The translations under genes were made by a program, and so were the position numbers. Shown one piece after another: positions 34,696 to 46,525 of a stretch of DNA of 64,000 nt (position 1 is the first letter of the stretch; each line of letters starts with the position of its first letter). This DNA comes from Deroplatys truncata (lineage: Eukaryota; Arthropoda; Insecta; Mantodea; Mantidae). The notes under the pieces were generated by a model. It was not told where the DNA came from. It made no database searches and worked only from the letters and a program-made list of their open reading frames with translations. The stretch is taken from the NCBI GenBank assembly GCA_030765065.1, contig CM060990.1, forward strand, positions 675,303,618 through 675,367,617. Direction: 5' to 3'.

Positions 34696-37600
34696 CTAAA
34701 AGTCCATTTCACTCTGAATGAATTTTGCATAGCTGGTAAACCATAAGAGACAGACAAAAGTTTTCTACTCAGAAAATGTAGATCCTGTTAAAACAAACAA
34801 TTTATGTCATATACATTTTCTTTTATCCAGTGAACCATTTCCGAGACATTCTTTGTTATTTGTTAAAATTTTCCAATACTTGTTCTCAAATGGGAATTCG
34901 TTATTCGTGTTTTCCTTTCTCTACTACGTACAGAAAATAGGGGAAGTATTGTATTCCACCCAAAAAATTTGATATCGAGATTTAACCGGGAATGCATGTT
35001 TTGAGGCCCCCTGAATTTAAAATAGGCATTTCTATAAAAAGGTCAATGTGAGTGACTGTGTGGATGTGTGTCTGTGAACAGCATGTCTCAAAAACGAAAA
35101 GTCAGATAAATACCAAACTTGGTATTTAGGTTTAGTATCCCTTAAAGATGCGACACAAAGATTTTCAAGAAAATACACCTCCCCAGACTACGCTTTACAT
35201 GAAACATTTTTCGAAAATTTTGATTTTCTCAAAAATGGCTCTAACGACTTAAATAAAATATCATGTATTTAAGATGCTTTCATGGCAAATGAAATGTATA
35301 TCTTGAATTTTCTGGAAAAGTCCCCAAAAGTCGTGTTCATTCTGAATGAATTTTGCATAACGGCTAAACCATAAGAGATAGACAAAACTTTTCAAGACAT
35401 AAAATGTAGATCTCGTTAATACACACAACTTATGTCATACACATTTTTCGTTTTTGTTCAGTGAGCCATTTTCGAGGTATTCCTTGTTATTTGTTTGAAT
35501 TTTCCAATACTTATACCTTTTCTCAAAAGGAAATTCGTTATTCGTTTTTTACTTTCTCTAATAGTATAGCAAGCAGGGGAAGTATAGCAATCCACACAAA
35601 AATAAGCTATCGAGATTTCACCGGAAATACACGTTTTGTGGCCCCCTGATTCCAAAAAGGGCCTTTTTATAAAAAGACCCGTGTTTGTGTGTGGATGTAC
35701 CTGTGAACAACGTAGCTTAAAAACGAAAGGTCAGATAAATACCAAAATCTGTATTAGGTTCAGTATCTCTCAGATAATGGACACGAAGATTTTCAAGAAA
35801 TCCCCCCCACCCCTGACTATCGTTTACATGACACTTTTTTTCGAAACTGTTTATTTTCTTAAAATGGCTCTACCGATTTTGATTAAAATATATGGGTTTA
35901 AGATAGTTTCATCGCAAATGAAATGTATATCTTGAATTTTATGGAAAAGTCTCCAAAAGTTGTGTTTATTCCGGAAGAATTTTACATAACTGGTAAACTG
36001 TAGGAGATAGACAAGATTTTTCTCCACACAAAACATAGATCTCTTTAAAACACATAATTTATGTCATATACATTTTTTTGTCGAGTGAACCATCTCCAAA
36101 ATATTCGTTGTTTGTTGGAATTTTCCATTACCTATACTTTTCCTCAAATGGGAATTTATTTATTTTTTACTTCCTGTGCTACGTATAATGAGTAGGGGCG
36201 GTATTGCATTCCACCAAAGAATAAGATATCGAGATTTCACCGGAAATACAATGCTTTGAGGGCCCCTGAATCCAAAAAAGGAATTTTTATAAAATGATCT
36301 GCGTGCGTGTCTGTGGTTGCGTGCCTTTGAACAGCATAACTCAAAAATATAAACTCAGATAAATACCAAACCTGGTATTTAGGTTCAGTATCCCTCAAAG
36401 TAAACGACACTAAGATTTTCGAGAAAACGCCCCAAACCACAGACCATCCTTTACATGAAACTTTTTCGAAAATTTTGATTTTCTCCAAAAATGGCTCTAG
36501 CGATTTTAATTAAAATATCATGTGTTTAAGACGATTTCGTGCCAAATAAAATGTATATCAAGAATTTTCTGGGAATGTCCCTAAAGGTCGTGTTCATTTT
36601 GAAGGAATTTTGCATAATTGGTAAACCGTTAGAGATAGACAACATTTTTCTACACACAAAATGTAGAACTGGTTAAAACACACAATTTATGTTATATACA
36701 TTTTTCTTTTTTGTCCAGTGAGCCATTTCCGAGGTATCCCTTGTTATTTGTTTGAATTTTCCAATACTTATACCTTTTCTCAAAAGATAATTCGTTATTT
36801 GTTTTTTACTTTCTCTACTACGTATAGCAAGTAGGGGAAGTATAGCATTGCACACAAAAATAAGATATCGAGATTTCACCGAAATACATATTTTGAGGTT
36901 CCCTGAATTCCAAAAATAAATTTTATAAAAAGGTGTCTGTGTGGACGTTTGTCTGTGAACAGCATACATTCGAAAACAAAAAGTGGGATAAATTTCAAAC
37001 TTCGTATTTAGGTTTAGTATCTTTCAAAGATTCGACACGAAGGTTTTCAAGAAAATCCCCACGACCCAGACTACCCTTTACATGGAACATTTTTCGAAAA
37101 TTTTGATTTTCTCAAAAATGGCTCTATCGATTTGATTAAAATATCATGCTTTCATGACAAATTAAATGTATATCTTGAATTTTCTGGGAATGTCCCCAAA
37201 AGTCGTGTTCATTCTGAACGAATTTTGCATAACTGGTAAACTGTAAGAGAAATAAATATTTTTACACACAAAATGTAGATCTTAAAATACACAATTTATG
37301 TCAGCTACATCCTTTTCGTCGAGTGGAGCATTTCCGAGATATTCCTTGTTATTTGTTTGAATTTTCTAATACTTTTACTTTTCATCAAATTGGAATTATT
37401 CGTTTTTTACTTTCTCTATTACGTATAGTACGCAGGGATGATGTTGCATTCCACCAAAAAGTAAGATACCGAGATTTCACCGGAAATACATGTTTTGAAG
37501 TTAGCTGAATCAAAAAACTTCATTTTTATAAAAGGTCCGTGTGTGTGTGTGTGTGCGTGTGTGTGTGTGTATCTGTGAACTACATAACTCAAAAACAAAA

Positions 37601-40027
37601 AGTCGATTAAATACCAAATTCGATATTAATGTTCAGTATTTTTCAAAGATATGACGCGAAGATTATCAAGAACATAGCCCACCACAGACTACTCTTAACA
37701 TTAAACGTTTTACGTAAAATTTTGATTTTGTGAAAAATGGCTCTAACGAACTTGATCACAATATCGTCTGTTTAAGATATCTTCATCGCAAATGAAATGT
37801 ATATCTTGAATTGTCTGCTAATGTGCCCAAATGTGTTCATTTTGAACGAATTTGCATAACTGGTAAACCGTAAGAAATAGACAAAATTTTCTACACACAA
37901 AGTGTAGGTCTCGTTAAAACATAATTTATGTCGTATACTTTTCCTTTTTTGTCGAGTGAACCATTTCCAGAGATAATCCTTGTTATTTGTTTGAATTTTC
38001 CATTACTTATACTTTTCCTCAAATGGGAACTCGTTATTCGTGTTTTACGTCCTTTACTACGTACAGTAAGCAGGGGAAGTATTGCAATCCACCCAAAAAT
38101 TGGATATTAATATTTCACCTTTAATACATATTTTGAGGTCCTCTGAATTCAAAAAACGATTTAAGAAAAATTTCGTGTGGTTTTCTGTGGATGTGTGCCT
38201 CTGAACAGCATAATCCCCAAAACGAAAAGTCAGATAAGTAGCAAACTCGGTATTTAGCTTTAGTATCTTTCAAAAATGCGACAAGAAGATTTTCAAGAAA
38301 ATCCACCCACCCCAGATACCCTTTACATGGAACAGTTTTCGAAATATTTGAAGTTCTCAAAAATGGCTCTAAAGATTTTAATTAAAATACCATGTAGTTA
38401 AGATGTTTTATTGGCAAATATGTATATATTGAATTATCTGGGAAAGCCCCCAAAAGTCGGGTTCATTCTGAATGAATTTTGCAAAACTACTAAACCATAA
38501 GAGATAGACAAAACTTTTAACACACCAAATGTAGATATCGTTAAAACACAACTTATGTCATATATATTTTTCTTTTTGTTCAGTGAGCCATTTCCGAGAT
38601 ATTGCTTGTTATTTGTTTGAATTTTCCAATACTTATACTTTTTCTCAAACGGTAATTTGTTATCCGTCTCTTATTTTCTCTTTTACGTGTAGTAACTAGG
38701 GGAGTATTGCATACCAACCAAAAACTTGATATCGGCATTTCACCAGAAATACATGTATTGATGCCACCTGAATCGAAAAAAAAACATTTTTATAAAAAGG
38801 TCCGGTTGTGTTTTTCTTTGTGGATTTGCGACTTTGAACAGTATAGGTCAAAAACGAAAAGTCGGATAAATACCACACTTGGCATTTAAGTTCAGTACCT
38901 TTGAAAGATGCGACACTTAGATTTTCAAGAAAATCCCCCCACCCCAGACTACCCTTTACATAGAACTTTTTTAAAAAGTTTTTATTTTCTCAAACATCAC
39001 TCCACCGATTTTAATTAACATATCACGTGTTGAACATACTTTCATGACAATAATATGCATATCTTGAAATTTCTTGATAAGTCCCCAAAAGTCGAGGTTC
39101 ATTCCGAATGAGTTGCATATCTGGTTAACCATAGGAGATAGAAAAATGTTTCTACACAGAAAATGTAGATCTCGTTAAAGCCCACAATTTATGCCATATA
39201 CATTATCTTGTGTCGAGTGAACCATTTCCGAGATATTCCTTGTTATTTGTTCGATTTTTCCAATACTTATACATTTTCTCAAATGGAAATTCATTATTAG
39301 TATTTTTACTTCTTATACTACGGTTAGTAAGTAGGGAAAGTATTAAATTCCACCCAAAAATTCGATATCGAAGTTTCACTGGAAATGCATGCTTTGAGGC
39401 CCTCTGAATTCAAAAAGGCATTTTTATAACAAGATCTGTGTGTGTCTGTGGTTGCGTGTCTTTGAACTGCATAACTCAAAAAGGAAAAGTCGGATAAATA
39501 CCAAACTTGGTATATATCAGGGTTGTGACAGGAAGGTTTGCAAGAAACTCCCCCCACACTAGACTACACTTCACATGGAAACCTTTTTCGATAATGTTTA
39601 TTTTCTCAAGATGGCTTTACTGATTTTGATTAAACTATCATGTGTTTAAGATACTTTCAGGAGAAATGAAATGTCTATCTTGAATTTTCTGGGAGTGTCA
39701 CCAAAATTCGTGTTCATTCCCAACGAATTTTTCATAACTGGTAAACGGTAAGAGACACAATTTTTTTTACACACAAAAATGCAGATCTCGTTAAAACACA
39801 ATTTATGGCATAAACATTCTTTTTTGTCGATTGAACCATTTCCGAGATATTACTTGTTATTTTTTTGAATTTTTGATACTTATACTTTTCCTCAAATGGG
39901 AATTCGTTATTCGTTTTTCTCTCTACTACGGATAGTAAGTAGGGTAAGTATTGCATTCCACCCAAGAATAAGATAACGAGGTTTCACCGGAATACATGTT
40001 TTGAGGCTCCTGATCCAAAAAGGAACT

Positions 40028-40043
40028 TTTTAATAAAAAGATC

Positions 40044-40098
<55 letters not shown>
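40028..40098. repeat. (GT)n microsatellite
   Basis: An expanded GT tract of about 25 units at the position where other 625-bp monomers carry shorter GT-rich runs. Confidence 0.95.
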
Positions 40099-40099
<1 letters not shown>

Positions 40100-40267
40100 T
40101 TTGAACACTATAACTCAGAAACTAAAAGTCGGATAAATACAAACATGGTATAACGTTCAGTATCTTTCAAAGATGCGACACGAAGATTTTCAAGAAAATC
40201 CCCCCACTTCAGAATGCCCTTTACATGAAACATTTTTAAAAAATTTTGATTTTCTCAAAAACCAACT

Positions 40268-40531
40268 TTATGAAAGGAGATGCTGAAACTGGCCACCGTC
40301 GTTGTCCATACATTTTTGGCACCTCTTTAAGAAGCTATTCATCACTCGCCGTAGTTCACGTTGAAAAATGCTGGCAATTTCCTGGCAGATATTTTGTTTT
40401 AATTCTTCCAGGGTGTGTGGGTTTGTCTTGTACCTTTGTTTTAAGTTACCCCAGAGATAGAAATCGCAGGGGGTTAGGTCTGGGGACCGAGGAGGCCACA
40501 AATCTCTACTAATAATTCTGTTCTTGAACAC
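40268..40531 (-). pseudogene. mariner/Tc1-type transposase, C-terminal fragment
   Basis: Minus-strand frame of 87 codons. It contains LWPPRSPDLTPCDFYLWG (about residues 11-28), the conserved stretch around the last catalytic Asp of mariner-type DDD transposases, followed by HTLEELKQNI. The N-terminal DNA-binding domain and the first two catalytic residues are absent. The fragment is truncated at its 5' side near 40531 and ends in a natural-looking stop next to the 625-bp array. Confidence 0.8.
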
Positions 40532-40561
40532 ACTTTCATAAAGTTGTTAAGTAAAGCCTTT

Positions 40562-42662
40562 AAAAGTAGTTTTGAAAATGTTGTATGGTTTCATCCGCGC
40601 CTTTCTATGATAGCGGCAGACGGCAACGAGCGCCGAGAACGCGGACAGGAAAAACACCGTGCAGCCGGTTCGTAGTCTTTTGGCTCTCTCTGTATTGCCA
40701 CACTCAACTGAAATTAAGTAACAATATAACGTGAATGAAGCAGGGTTTGTGTGCCCAGGACAAATGTTTTAGTAAAAATCTGGACAACTGTATAGTTTAT
40801 ACTTTTTGCAAAAGCGAACTGTTTGTGATGGAAGTCGAATATATCAATAGATTGCTTTGAAGAAAAGAATATTTTAAGTTATATACAACTTTACTTATGT
40901 ATATTTTTAACCACTTCAGGTGCCTAATGTAGAACAGCTTCTTATAATGTTTATAAGAAAACTGCTAACATTCTACACTCTACATTAGCCAGTTTGTAGC
41001 ATTCTTTATTTTCCTGCAATAAAATCTTTAGCACATTGTATCAATTATACCAAAAATTCTGTGCATTTCTTTGTTTTAAATCTGACGTAAGCGTTATAAT
41101 AATTAGTTGCCTTCCTTTCATACCATTTGGCAAAAATGAGTGATAAGTATTGAAAAATATAATGAAAACAGATTACTTTTAAGGGCAGAGAGGTGGTTTT
41201 AGATTCCAGAACTGCACTTCTGTGTTGGCTGGTACCTTAAAAATTTTAGTATAGCGCCATCCATCACATTTAAAATTTATTACTGCCTAAAATCTGTATT
41301 TTCAAAATTTGGTAAATTTTCACAGGTTGGTCCCCTTAATGCGTGAAGGAAGAGTGGGAGGGAAGGTAGGAAGGAGAATCTAATGGATATGAGAAAAAAG
41401 TTTATTCTTTAACAGTAATTTTGAGAAAACTTCATATTTTACAATTTTTTAAACACTTCTTTCATTTTCTACTCCCATCTAAATGTATTTAACATTTTAC
41501 CAAAGAGTGTCTCTGTGGAATGGTTCATGTGCTTGGAGGACGTTTAGTGATATATTTTAATAGATGGCTCATAATGGTTTAGAAAAAGGGTTTTATTTTT
41601 AGGGAGAAACGGGTTTACAACCCTAACATCATTAAGGCAAAGGATCACTGAAAACTGTGAAAAGTTATGAAAAAGTGCATTTTCTGGTTTTTCTTCTTCT
41701 TCTTTGGATATTAGCTTTCAGAAAATCTCCCAGTTTTTGCCCTCCAATTGTTTTAGGGTACAAATACTCCTCTTGTAAGTTTTACAAATTACACACCAGG
41801 AATTTAAAGTTTAGTTCATCCTTGTTTGCTCCATTTCAAGTTTTTTGAAATTCTGATATGTGGAGGATTTGAAATTAAACTTTTCTAGATTTTTAGGCGA
41901 CGTGTGCTTTTAATTTGTAATTCCTTCCGGATTATTTACTGAAATCTGAACTGCATTAGCAATTGGAAAATGTTTTTGTAAGGAAATGTCTATAAAACAC
42001 ACGGGTATGAAATTTGACCGCTAGAGAGCATTTCAATAACTGACATGTTTAGTTTACTTCTTCAAAATCCACAGTATATATAACAGTTTTATACAGCATT
42101 AAATCAATTAAATAAGTTATAATTAATTGTACATTATTTAAAAGCGAAGATTCAGAATTGGCACAGCATTACTTGCGTAGTTAGGAGCATATAGCCAAAT
42201 TTTCAGCAATTTTGTAACTATCCCTAGTCCTAAATATGTATATTGCATTGCAGATGGAGTACATTACGATACAAATATGGCTTTCTTTATTCTCGGGTAT
42301 ACAGTTCCAGTTATCTTGAGCTATGGATGGTGTGACGAGTGGCTGCGGAAGGTTAGTTTACTGCAGATGCTTCCTGCCACATAAAACTGGTCTGTAGCTT
42401 GCAGAGGTCTTAAAAACATGAGTTGCCAGCAATTTTCAACCAGAACCTCACAAGACAAAACAAGCACTGAACAGGTAAGCTGTTTTGTGTCAATAAAATG
42501 CCGCCAGTGCGACTTGGTGACGGTCTGCTCTCCCAAGAATAGCCATAAAGTTGTTTCCTTAAAACGTGACTTCTGCGGGTTTGCAAAGTCAAAACAAATA
42601 CCACGCACTGTTCATTCACATAAGCTGTTTCTTTGTCCCGAGTAAGCCGAGCTAATTTTAGG
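40562..42662. other. No recognisable gene; one imperfect hairpin
   Basis: AT-rich sequence without clear coding potential. At 40922-40989 an imperfect inverted repeat reads from CCTAATGTAGAACAGC to its partner GCTAACATTCTACAC...CTACATTAGCC, with an internal CTTATAA/TTATAAG stem. A moderately GC-richer stretch at 42340-42620 could be an exon (a GTAAGC donor-like site follows at 42475), but there is no homology to support it. Confidence 0.4.
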
Positions 42663-42850
42663 GAGAAATATATATGTATATATATATATATATTGTGTTA
42701 CATTCCTATACATTTCCCTACTCACTGTCGTTTATTTTATACTGCTTCCACGCGCTATTCTTTAGTTTCCTTACTAGTTTCGTTGTAGATACAAGGGATA
42801 TAGAGAAAACCGGATGGATGGTCAGATGTTTCAAGGCTATTCCACTCCTT
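42663..42850 (+). repeat. Unknown dispersed repeat, copy 1
   Basis: Shares an extended diverged similarity with 43764-43995: GTGTTACATTC, ATACTGCTTCCAC, CTATTCTT, TTTCGTT..AGATA.AAGGG, ATAGAG.AAACC and TCAGATGTTT occur in the same order. A TA-rich microsatellite lies at 42669-42694. Confidence 0.6.
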
Positions 42851-43162
42851 ATCACCTGAACTTAAGAATTTAACGTAAACACTAATTAATTATCGTTGTA
42901 GTCACAATGTCTGGTGTTAGTTTTTATTTACTAAATGCTAGTTCTTTCTCAAGTGCATCCAGGAGAGCATCACAAATGTTACGTTTAATTATTAAATTCT
43001 CACCTAGAAATCTAAGCCGGTATAACGTATTTCTAGCTTTTATGCATAACTTTATGCCAGAATATTGAATTCCAAACACAAAAGTAATAAGAAGGGAAGG
43101 GGTGTATAGCTAAACTGCTATGTAGGATACGAACTGGAACTTTCATAGCATAAGATGAATGC

Positions 43163-43223
<61 letters not shown>

Positions 43224-43763
43224 CACTCAGCTATTTCATACCCCGGCACTATAGTGCATTTGCTTTAAGTTGAAACATGGGAAGAAGAAAGAGATAGCAC
43301 TATATTTCACACGAGCTTTAATCCTTAACCGCCTAGTCTCAAAAATTTTACTATTGAAACTTACTATTTAAAATCTGGGTTAGGTTGAAACATGAGATTT
43401 AAGAGAACAACCAACATTCGCTTGTAACAACACGAAAGCCAGCGAAGCAAGGACGGCCGAAGATATCAGGATATTTTCCATATTTCACTGCCAAAGTGCA
43501 ATGTCAACAACACCACAGCTGATACTGAGAGACTGACTGTGGCAGGGTTTCTCAGTACTATGACCGTGATTAGCGCACCCCTCTCCTAGACCGGTCAGGT
43601 AGAGGTTTCAACTTAAACCTTACGTGCTGTAGGCGTTTTTAAATGTTCAAGTCTAGCTTTTGTTGCAAAGTTTGTTCCCGCTTCCAAACTTTCCTTGTAT
43701 TTTAAAACTTTTTAGCATAACTTTAAGCGTCTATTGGATTAGTAGTGCCGATCTAACCCCTAG
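42851..43763. other. No recognisable gene
   Basis: Between the two repeat copies. Apart from the ATA microsatellite at 43166-43223 I see no structure or coding signal. Confidence 0.5.
43166..43223. repeat. (ATA)n microsatellite
   Basis: About 19 perfect trinucleotide units. Confidence 0.95.
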
Positions 43764-43995
43764 GAAAAAATATTTATACGTTGTGTTACATTCATATAAA
43801 TTTCCACCCCCACTATCGTGTGTTTTATACTCCTTCCACACACTATTCTTACCAAAGCTTATTTGTCTAATTCATGTTACTCGGGATAAACATTTGCAGA
43901 AATAGCTTCATTACTCATTTCGTTTTAGGTATAAGGGGAATAGAGGAAACCAAATCTAAAGTTAGATGTTTAAAAGCTAGTCATATGCTGGCCTT
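43764..43995 (+). repeat. Unknown dispersed repeat, copy 2
   Basis: Direct-orientation partner of 42663-42850, about 1.1 kb away. It has about 50 extra bases in the middle (near 43852-43905). Confidence 0.6.
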
Positions 43996-44107
43996 GAAAT
44001 TCCACAGATTTTCCATGATATCGATAAACAACTAAATAGTGCCTACACTTGGAAAAATACAAAATATTTAAAAATTCAAACTAATAATAATGGCTATTCC
44101 GGAAATG

Positions 44108-44591
44108 GCTGATGCAATAATAGTTATTTATTCAATGATCCTATAATAGGAATTAAGACGGGGGTGACGAGTAACTTTCGTTGCGAGCGAGCGTGTAAAA
44201 CTTCACGAGCGTCTTAATAACCATTATTAGAGAGTTGCATACAATAGCTTTTTTACGACATTTAGATATAGGTACAATAAATATTTAATATTTAGATGCA
44301 CACGAAAGAAAATAAAAGTGCGATAAATCAATTTCTCGATACGTGTTTTAGATGCGCTTCGATAAGAAGTGAATATCGATTCAAGGTCCCAGGTGTTGAT
44401 TTTACAAGATGGAGACAGAAATGTTTATTAGCGAATTTGAAGAGGTGGAATTCAGCTCCACACCTCCTGATATCCTGGTGGAGGTGAGGAGTGTAACTAA
44501 GAATTTACCGCAATTATGCTCTAGTTGTGGCCCGCACAGCGATGACGATGATGTATATTTCCAACAGATGTCACTCTATGCAAAACACTAG
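44108..44591 (+). other. Possible 5' end of an unknown DNA transposon
   Basis: TGCAATAATAGTTATT at 44113 and AATAACCATTATTAGAG at 44216-44232 form a loose inverted pair around a CG-rich GCGAGCGAGCGTG segment, the look of a transposon end. A frame at 44409-44591 encodes a 60-residue acidic peptide (METEMFISEFEEVEFSSTPP) ending in a stop; I do not recognise its family. The peptide has a CxxC pair and an Asp run. Confidence 0.3.
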
Positions 44592-44699
44592 CTCAACAGA
44601 TGTCACTCTATGTCACACGCTTGACTAACACAATACTGCCAACATATGAATAATTTATGCCACCAAAGCGCCGCAACTTAGACCACAGGGCGTAGCCGA

Positions 44700-45180
44700 G
44701 GGATATTATATAACCTTAGGTTTATGAATTCACGGAAGATTACGTTTAGGTTACGTTTTTTTTATTTATATAACCTTACGTTTCTGAATTCACGGAAGTT
44801 TACGTTACTTTTCTTTTAATATAAGCTTAGGCTTCTGATATACTTTTATAGGTTAGGTTTAGTTTTTTTTATATAAGCTTGTTTTAATTAGTTACCAGTG
44901 GTTACATCAAAGCACGCGAGCGTGCCTTCCTAAGCTTACATTTCTGGTTCACGGGAGGTTAGGTTAGGTTTTTTTTTTATATAAGCTTGTTTGAATTAGT
45001 TACCAGTGGTTACATCAAAGCACGCTCGCTTCGCTCGCGTGCGTTCCTAACCTTACGTTTCTGGTTCACGGTAGGTTAGGTTAGGATTACTTGTTTTTAT
45101 ATAAGCTTACGTTTCTGAATTCAGGGAAGGTTAGACTTAGGTTAGGGTTTTTTTTATGTAAGCTTGCGTTAACTATCTAC
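44700..45180. repeat. Degenerate tandem repeats with TTAGGTTAGG cores
   Basis: Several unequal units (about 50-110 bp) share TATATAAGCTT, TTTCTG(AA/GT)TTCACGG and GTTAGGTTAGG. Two units (44875-44965 and 44985-45085) are close copies including TTACCAGTGGTTACATCAAA. The TTAGG runs are only two to three units long. Confidence 0.7.
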
Positions 45181-45361
45181 CACTGTTACGGTAAAGCAAC
45201 TTCTTTATTACACTGTTATTACAATCGAAATAACCTCTTAATAAAATATAATTTGACAAAAACTATTACAAAAACTTTGGTGCATATTCTTTTGCTGCTT
45301 TCAATTAGTGCATGGTGCAGCCAGTCTTTGAATGCGTTACGTTTTCTCAGCGGGAATAACA

Positions 45362-45402
45362 CAAGAAGAAGAAGAAGAAGAAGAAGAAGAAGAAGAAGAA
45401 GA
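45362..45402. repeat. (GAA)n microsatellite
   Basis: About 13 units of AAG/GAA; it generates spurious poly-Arg and poly-Glu frames. Confidence 0.95.
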
Positions 45403-45671
45403 AACACTACTAACAACTGCGCATCGCATTTCTGGTGGATTTTCATTTATGTTGGCAGTTCCCACTATACCTCTTCTTCAACGAAAAAATGGCTACGTTT
45501 GTTTTGTTTCGTACGCGATTCGCCTATGTAAGTAACACACCGTCGAGGGGCGGGTAGTTGGGCACAAGCTATTGAACAGACCACATCTACTTCTAAACTC
45601 ACTCACAAGGTAAATTATTCGCTTTTCTTTGGCTAATTTAAGCTACTTCGACGGGCCACAACTAGAGTAGG

Positions 45672-46044
45672 AATTTACTTCCTGAAAAATCAAAGAAAAT
45701 GTATGAAAAGTTGTATGACAAGGTCATGGTTTGGCGAGCAAGAAAAACTAACTTCATTGTCAGAAGATGTGCTCATAGTTTACTTTGAAGAAATGTCAAA
45801 AACAATGAAATCCCCAACCTTGTGGACAAATTATTCGGTAAACTACTACTCTAAAACATGGAACTGATATATCCAAGCATAAACAGTTGTATTACCTGTC
45901 AAAACAAAAATCGGTAGGGTACGGACGGAAAAAAAGAAAAACATTTTCGACAAATGAAATTAAAACCTTCATTGATGTAGCACCTGACAATACGTATCTA
46001 CTGATAAATGTATGTAAATATGACTATTTCAGTGGCTCTGAGTA
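45672..46044 (+). pseudogene. Crypton-like tyrosine recombinase, N-terminal fragment
   Basis: Three short frames read in order: LLPEKSKKMYEKLYDKVMVW (45675-45735), LSEDVLIVYFEEMSKTMKSP followed by LWTNYSVNYYSKTWN (45757-45862), then DISKHKQLYYLSKQKSVGYG and KTFSTNEIKTFIDVAPDNTY (45864-46005). This order is what I know from a multi-copy arthropod protein family with a SAM-like core-binding region of tyrosine recombinases, often classed with Crypton elements. Two frameshifts separate the segments (near 45750 and 45860), and the frame ends at 46042-46044. The catalytic domain with the Arg-His-Arg-Tyr residues is missing. Family assignment is by eye; a search is needed to fix it. Confidence 0.5.
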
Positions 46045-46149
46045 GGACAGCGCGGAAATGCAGAAATCTGTATTGAAATGGACTTCATTTCGATACAGAT
46101 TTCTAACAGCAAATGAACACATTTAAGTACAGGAGACGAAAGAAATATA

Positions 46150-46525
46150 TTTGAAATAAATTGTGTGTTTTAAAGATATCTACATTTTGTTTTGTGTGAA
46201 GTGCATTTTTGTCTCTCTTATGATGTAGCAGTTATACAAAATACCTTCTAAATGAAGAGAACTTCGCAGGTAAAAAATATTCAAGATATACATTTTAATT
46301 GTCATATGAATATCTTAAATATAGCTATATTTTAATTAAAATAGTTAGAGCCATGTTTTAAAAATCCAAAATATCAAACAAAGTTTCCACGTAAAGGGTA
46401 GTTTGTGGTGGGGACATTTTCTTGAAAATCTTCATATCGCATCGTTGGAAGATATTGAACTTATATGCCAAGTTTGATATTTATTGATCACTTGGTTCTG
46501 GAGTTATCAGCTTCCAGACACCACA
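46150..46525 (-). repeat. Dispersed reversed copy of part of the 625-bp unit
   Basis: Read in reverse complement it contains, in order, phrases of the array unit: CATCGCATC..., GATTTTCAAGAAAATG, CCACAAACTACCCTTTACGTGG, GGCTCTAACTATTTTAATTAAAAT, AGATATTCATATGA, ATATCTTGAATATTTT and AAAACACACAATTTATTTC. It is clearly diverged, and is a single copy about 6 kb from the array. Confidence 0.75.

Larger units (their letters stand above)
32503..40262. repeat. Satellite-like tandem array with a period near 625 bp
   Basis: The phrase ACACACAATTTATGTCATA and its variants recur at about 32505, 33124, 34792, 35418, 36046, 36672, 37295, 37920, 38550, 39180 and 39796. Spacings are 616-630 apart from one gap of 1668, where foreign DNA is inserted (33633-34695). 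Each unit includes a polymorphic (GT)n stretch, the phrase CTCAAAAACGAAAAGTCGGA, and a CTCTAACGATTTTGATTAAA block. Units differ by many substitutions and small indels. The array stops at about 40262, at a mariner fragment. Confidence 0.93.

Noticed and set aside
42321..42645. Opposed frames of 69-95 codons
   Set aside because: No motif, and both strands are equally open; not supported as a gene.
45332..45535. Glutamate-rich and arginine-rich frames
   Set aside because: Created by the GAA microsatellite at 45362-45402.
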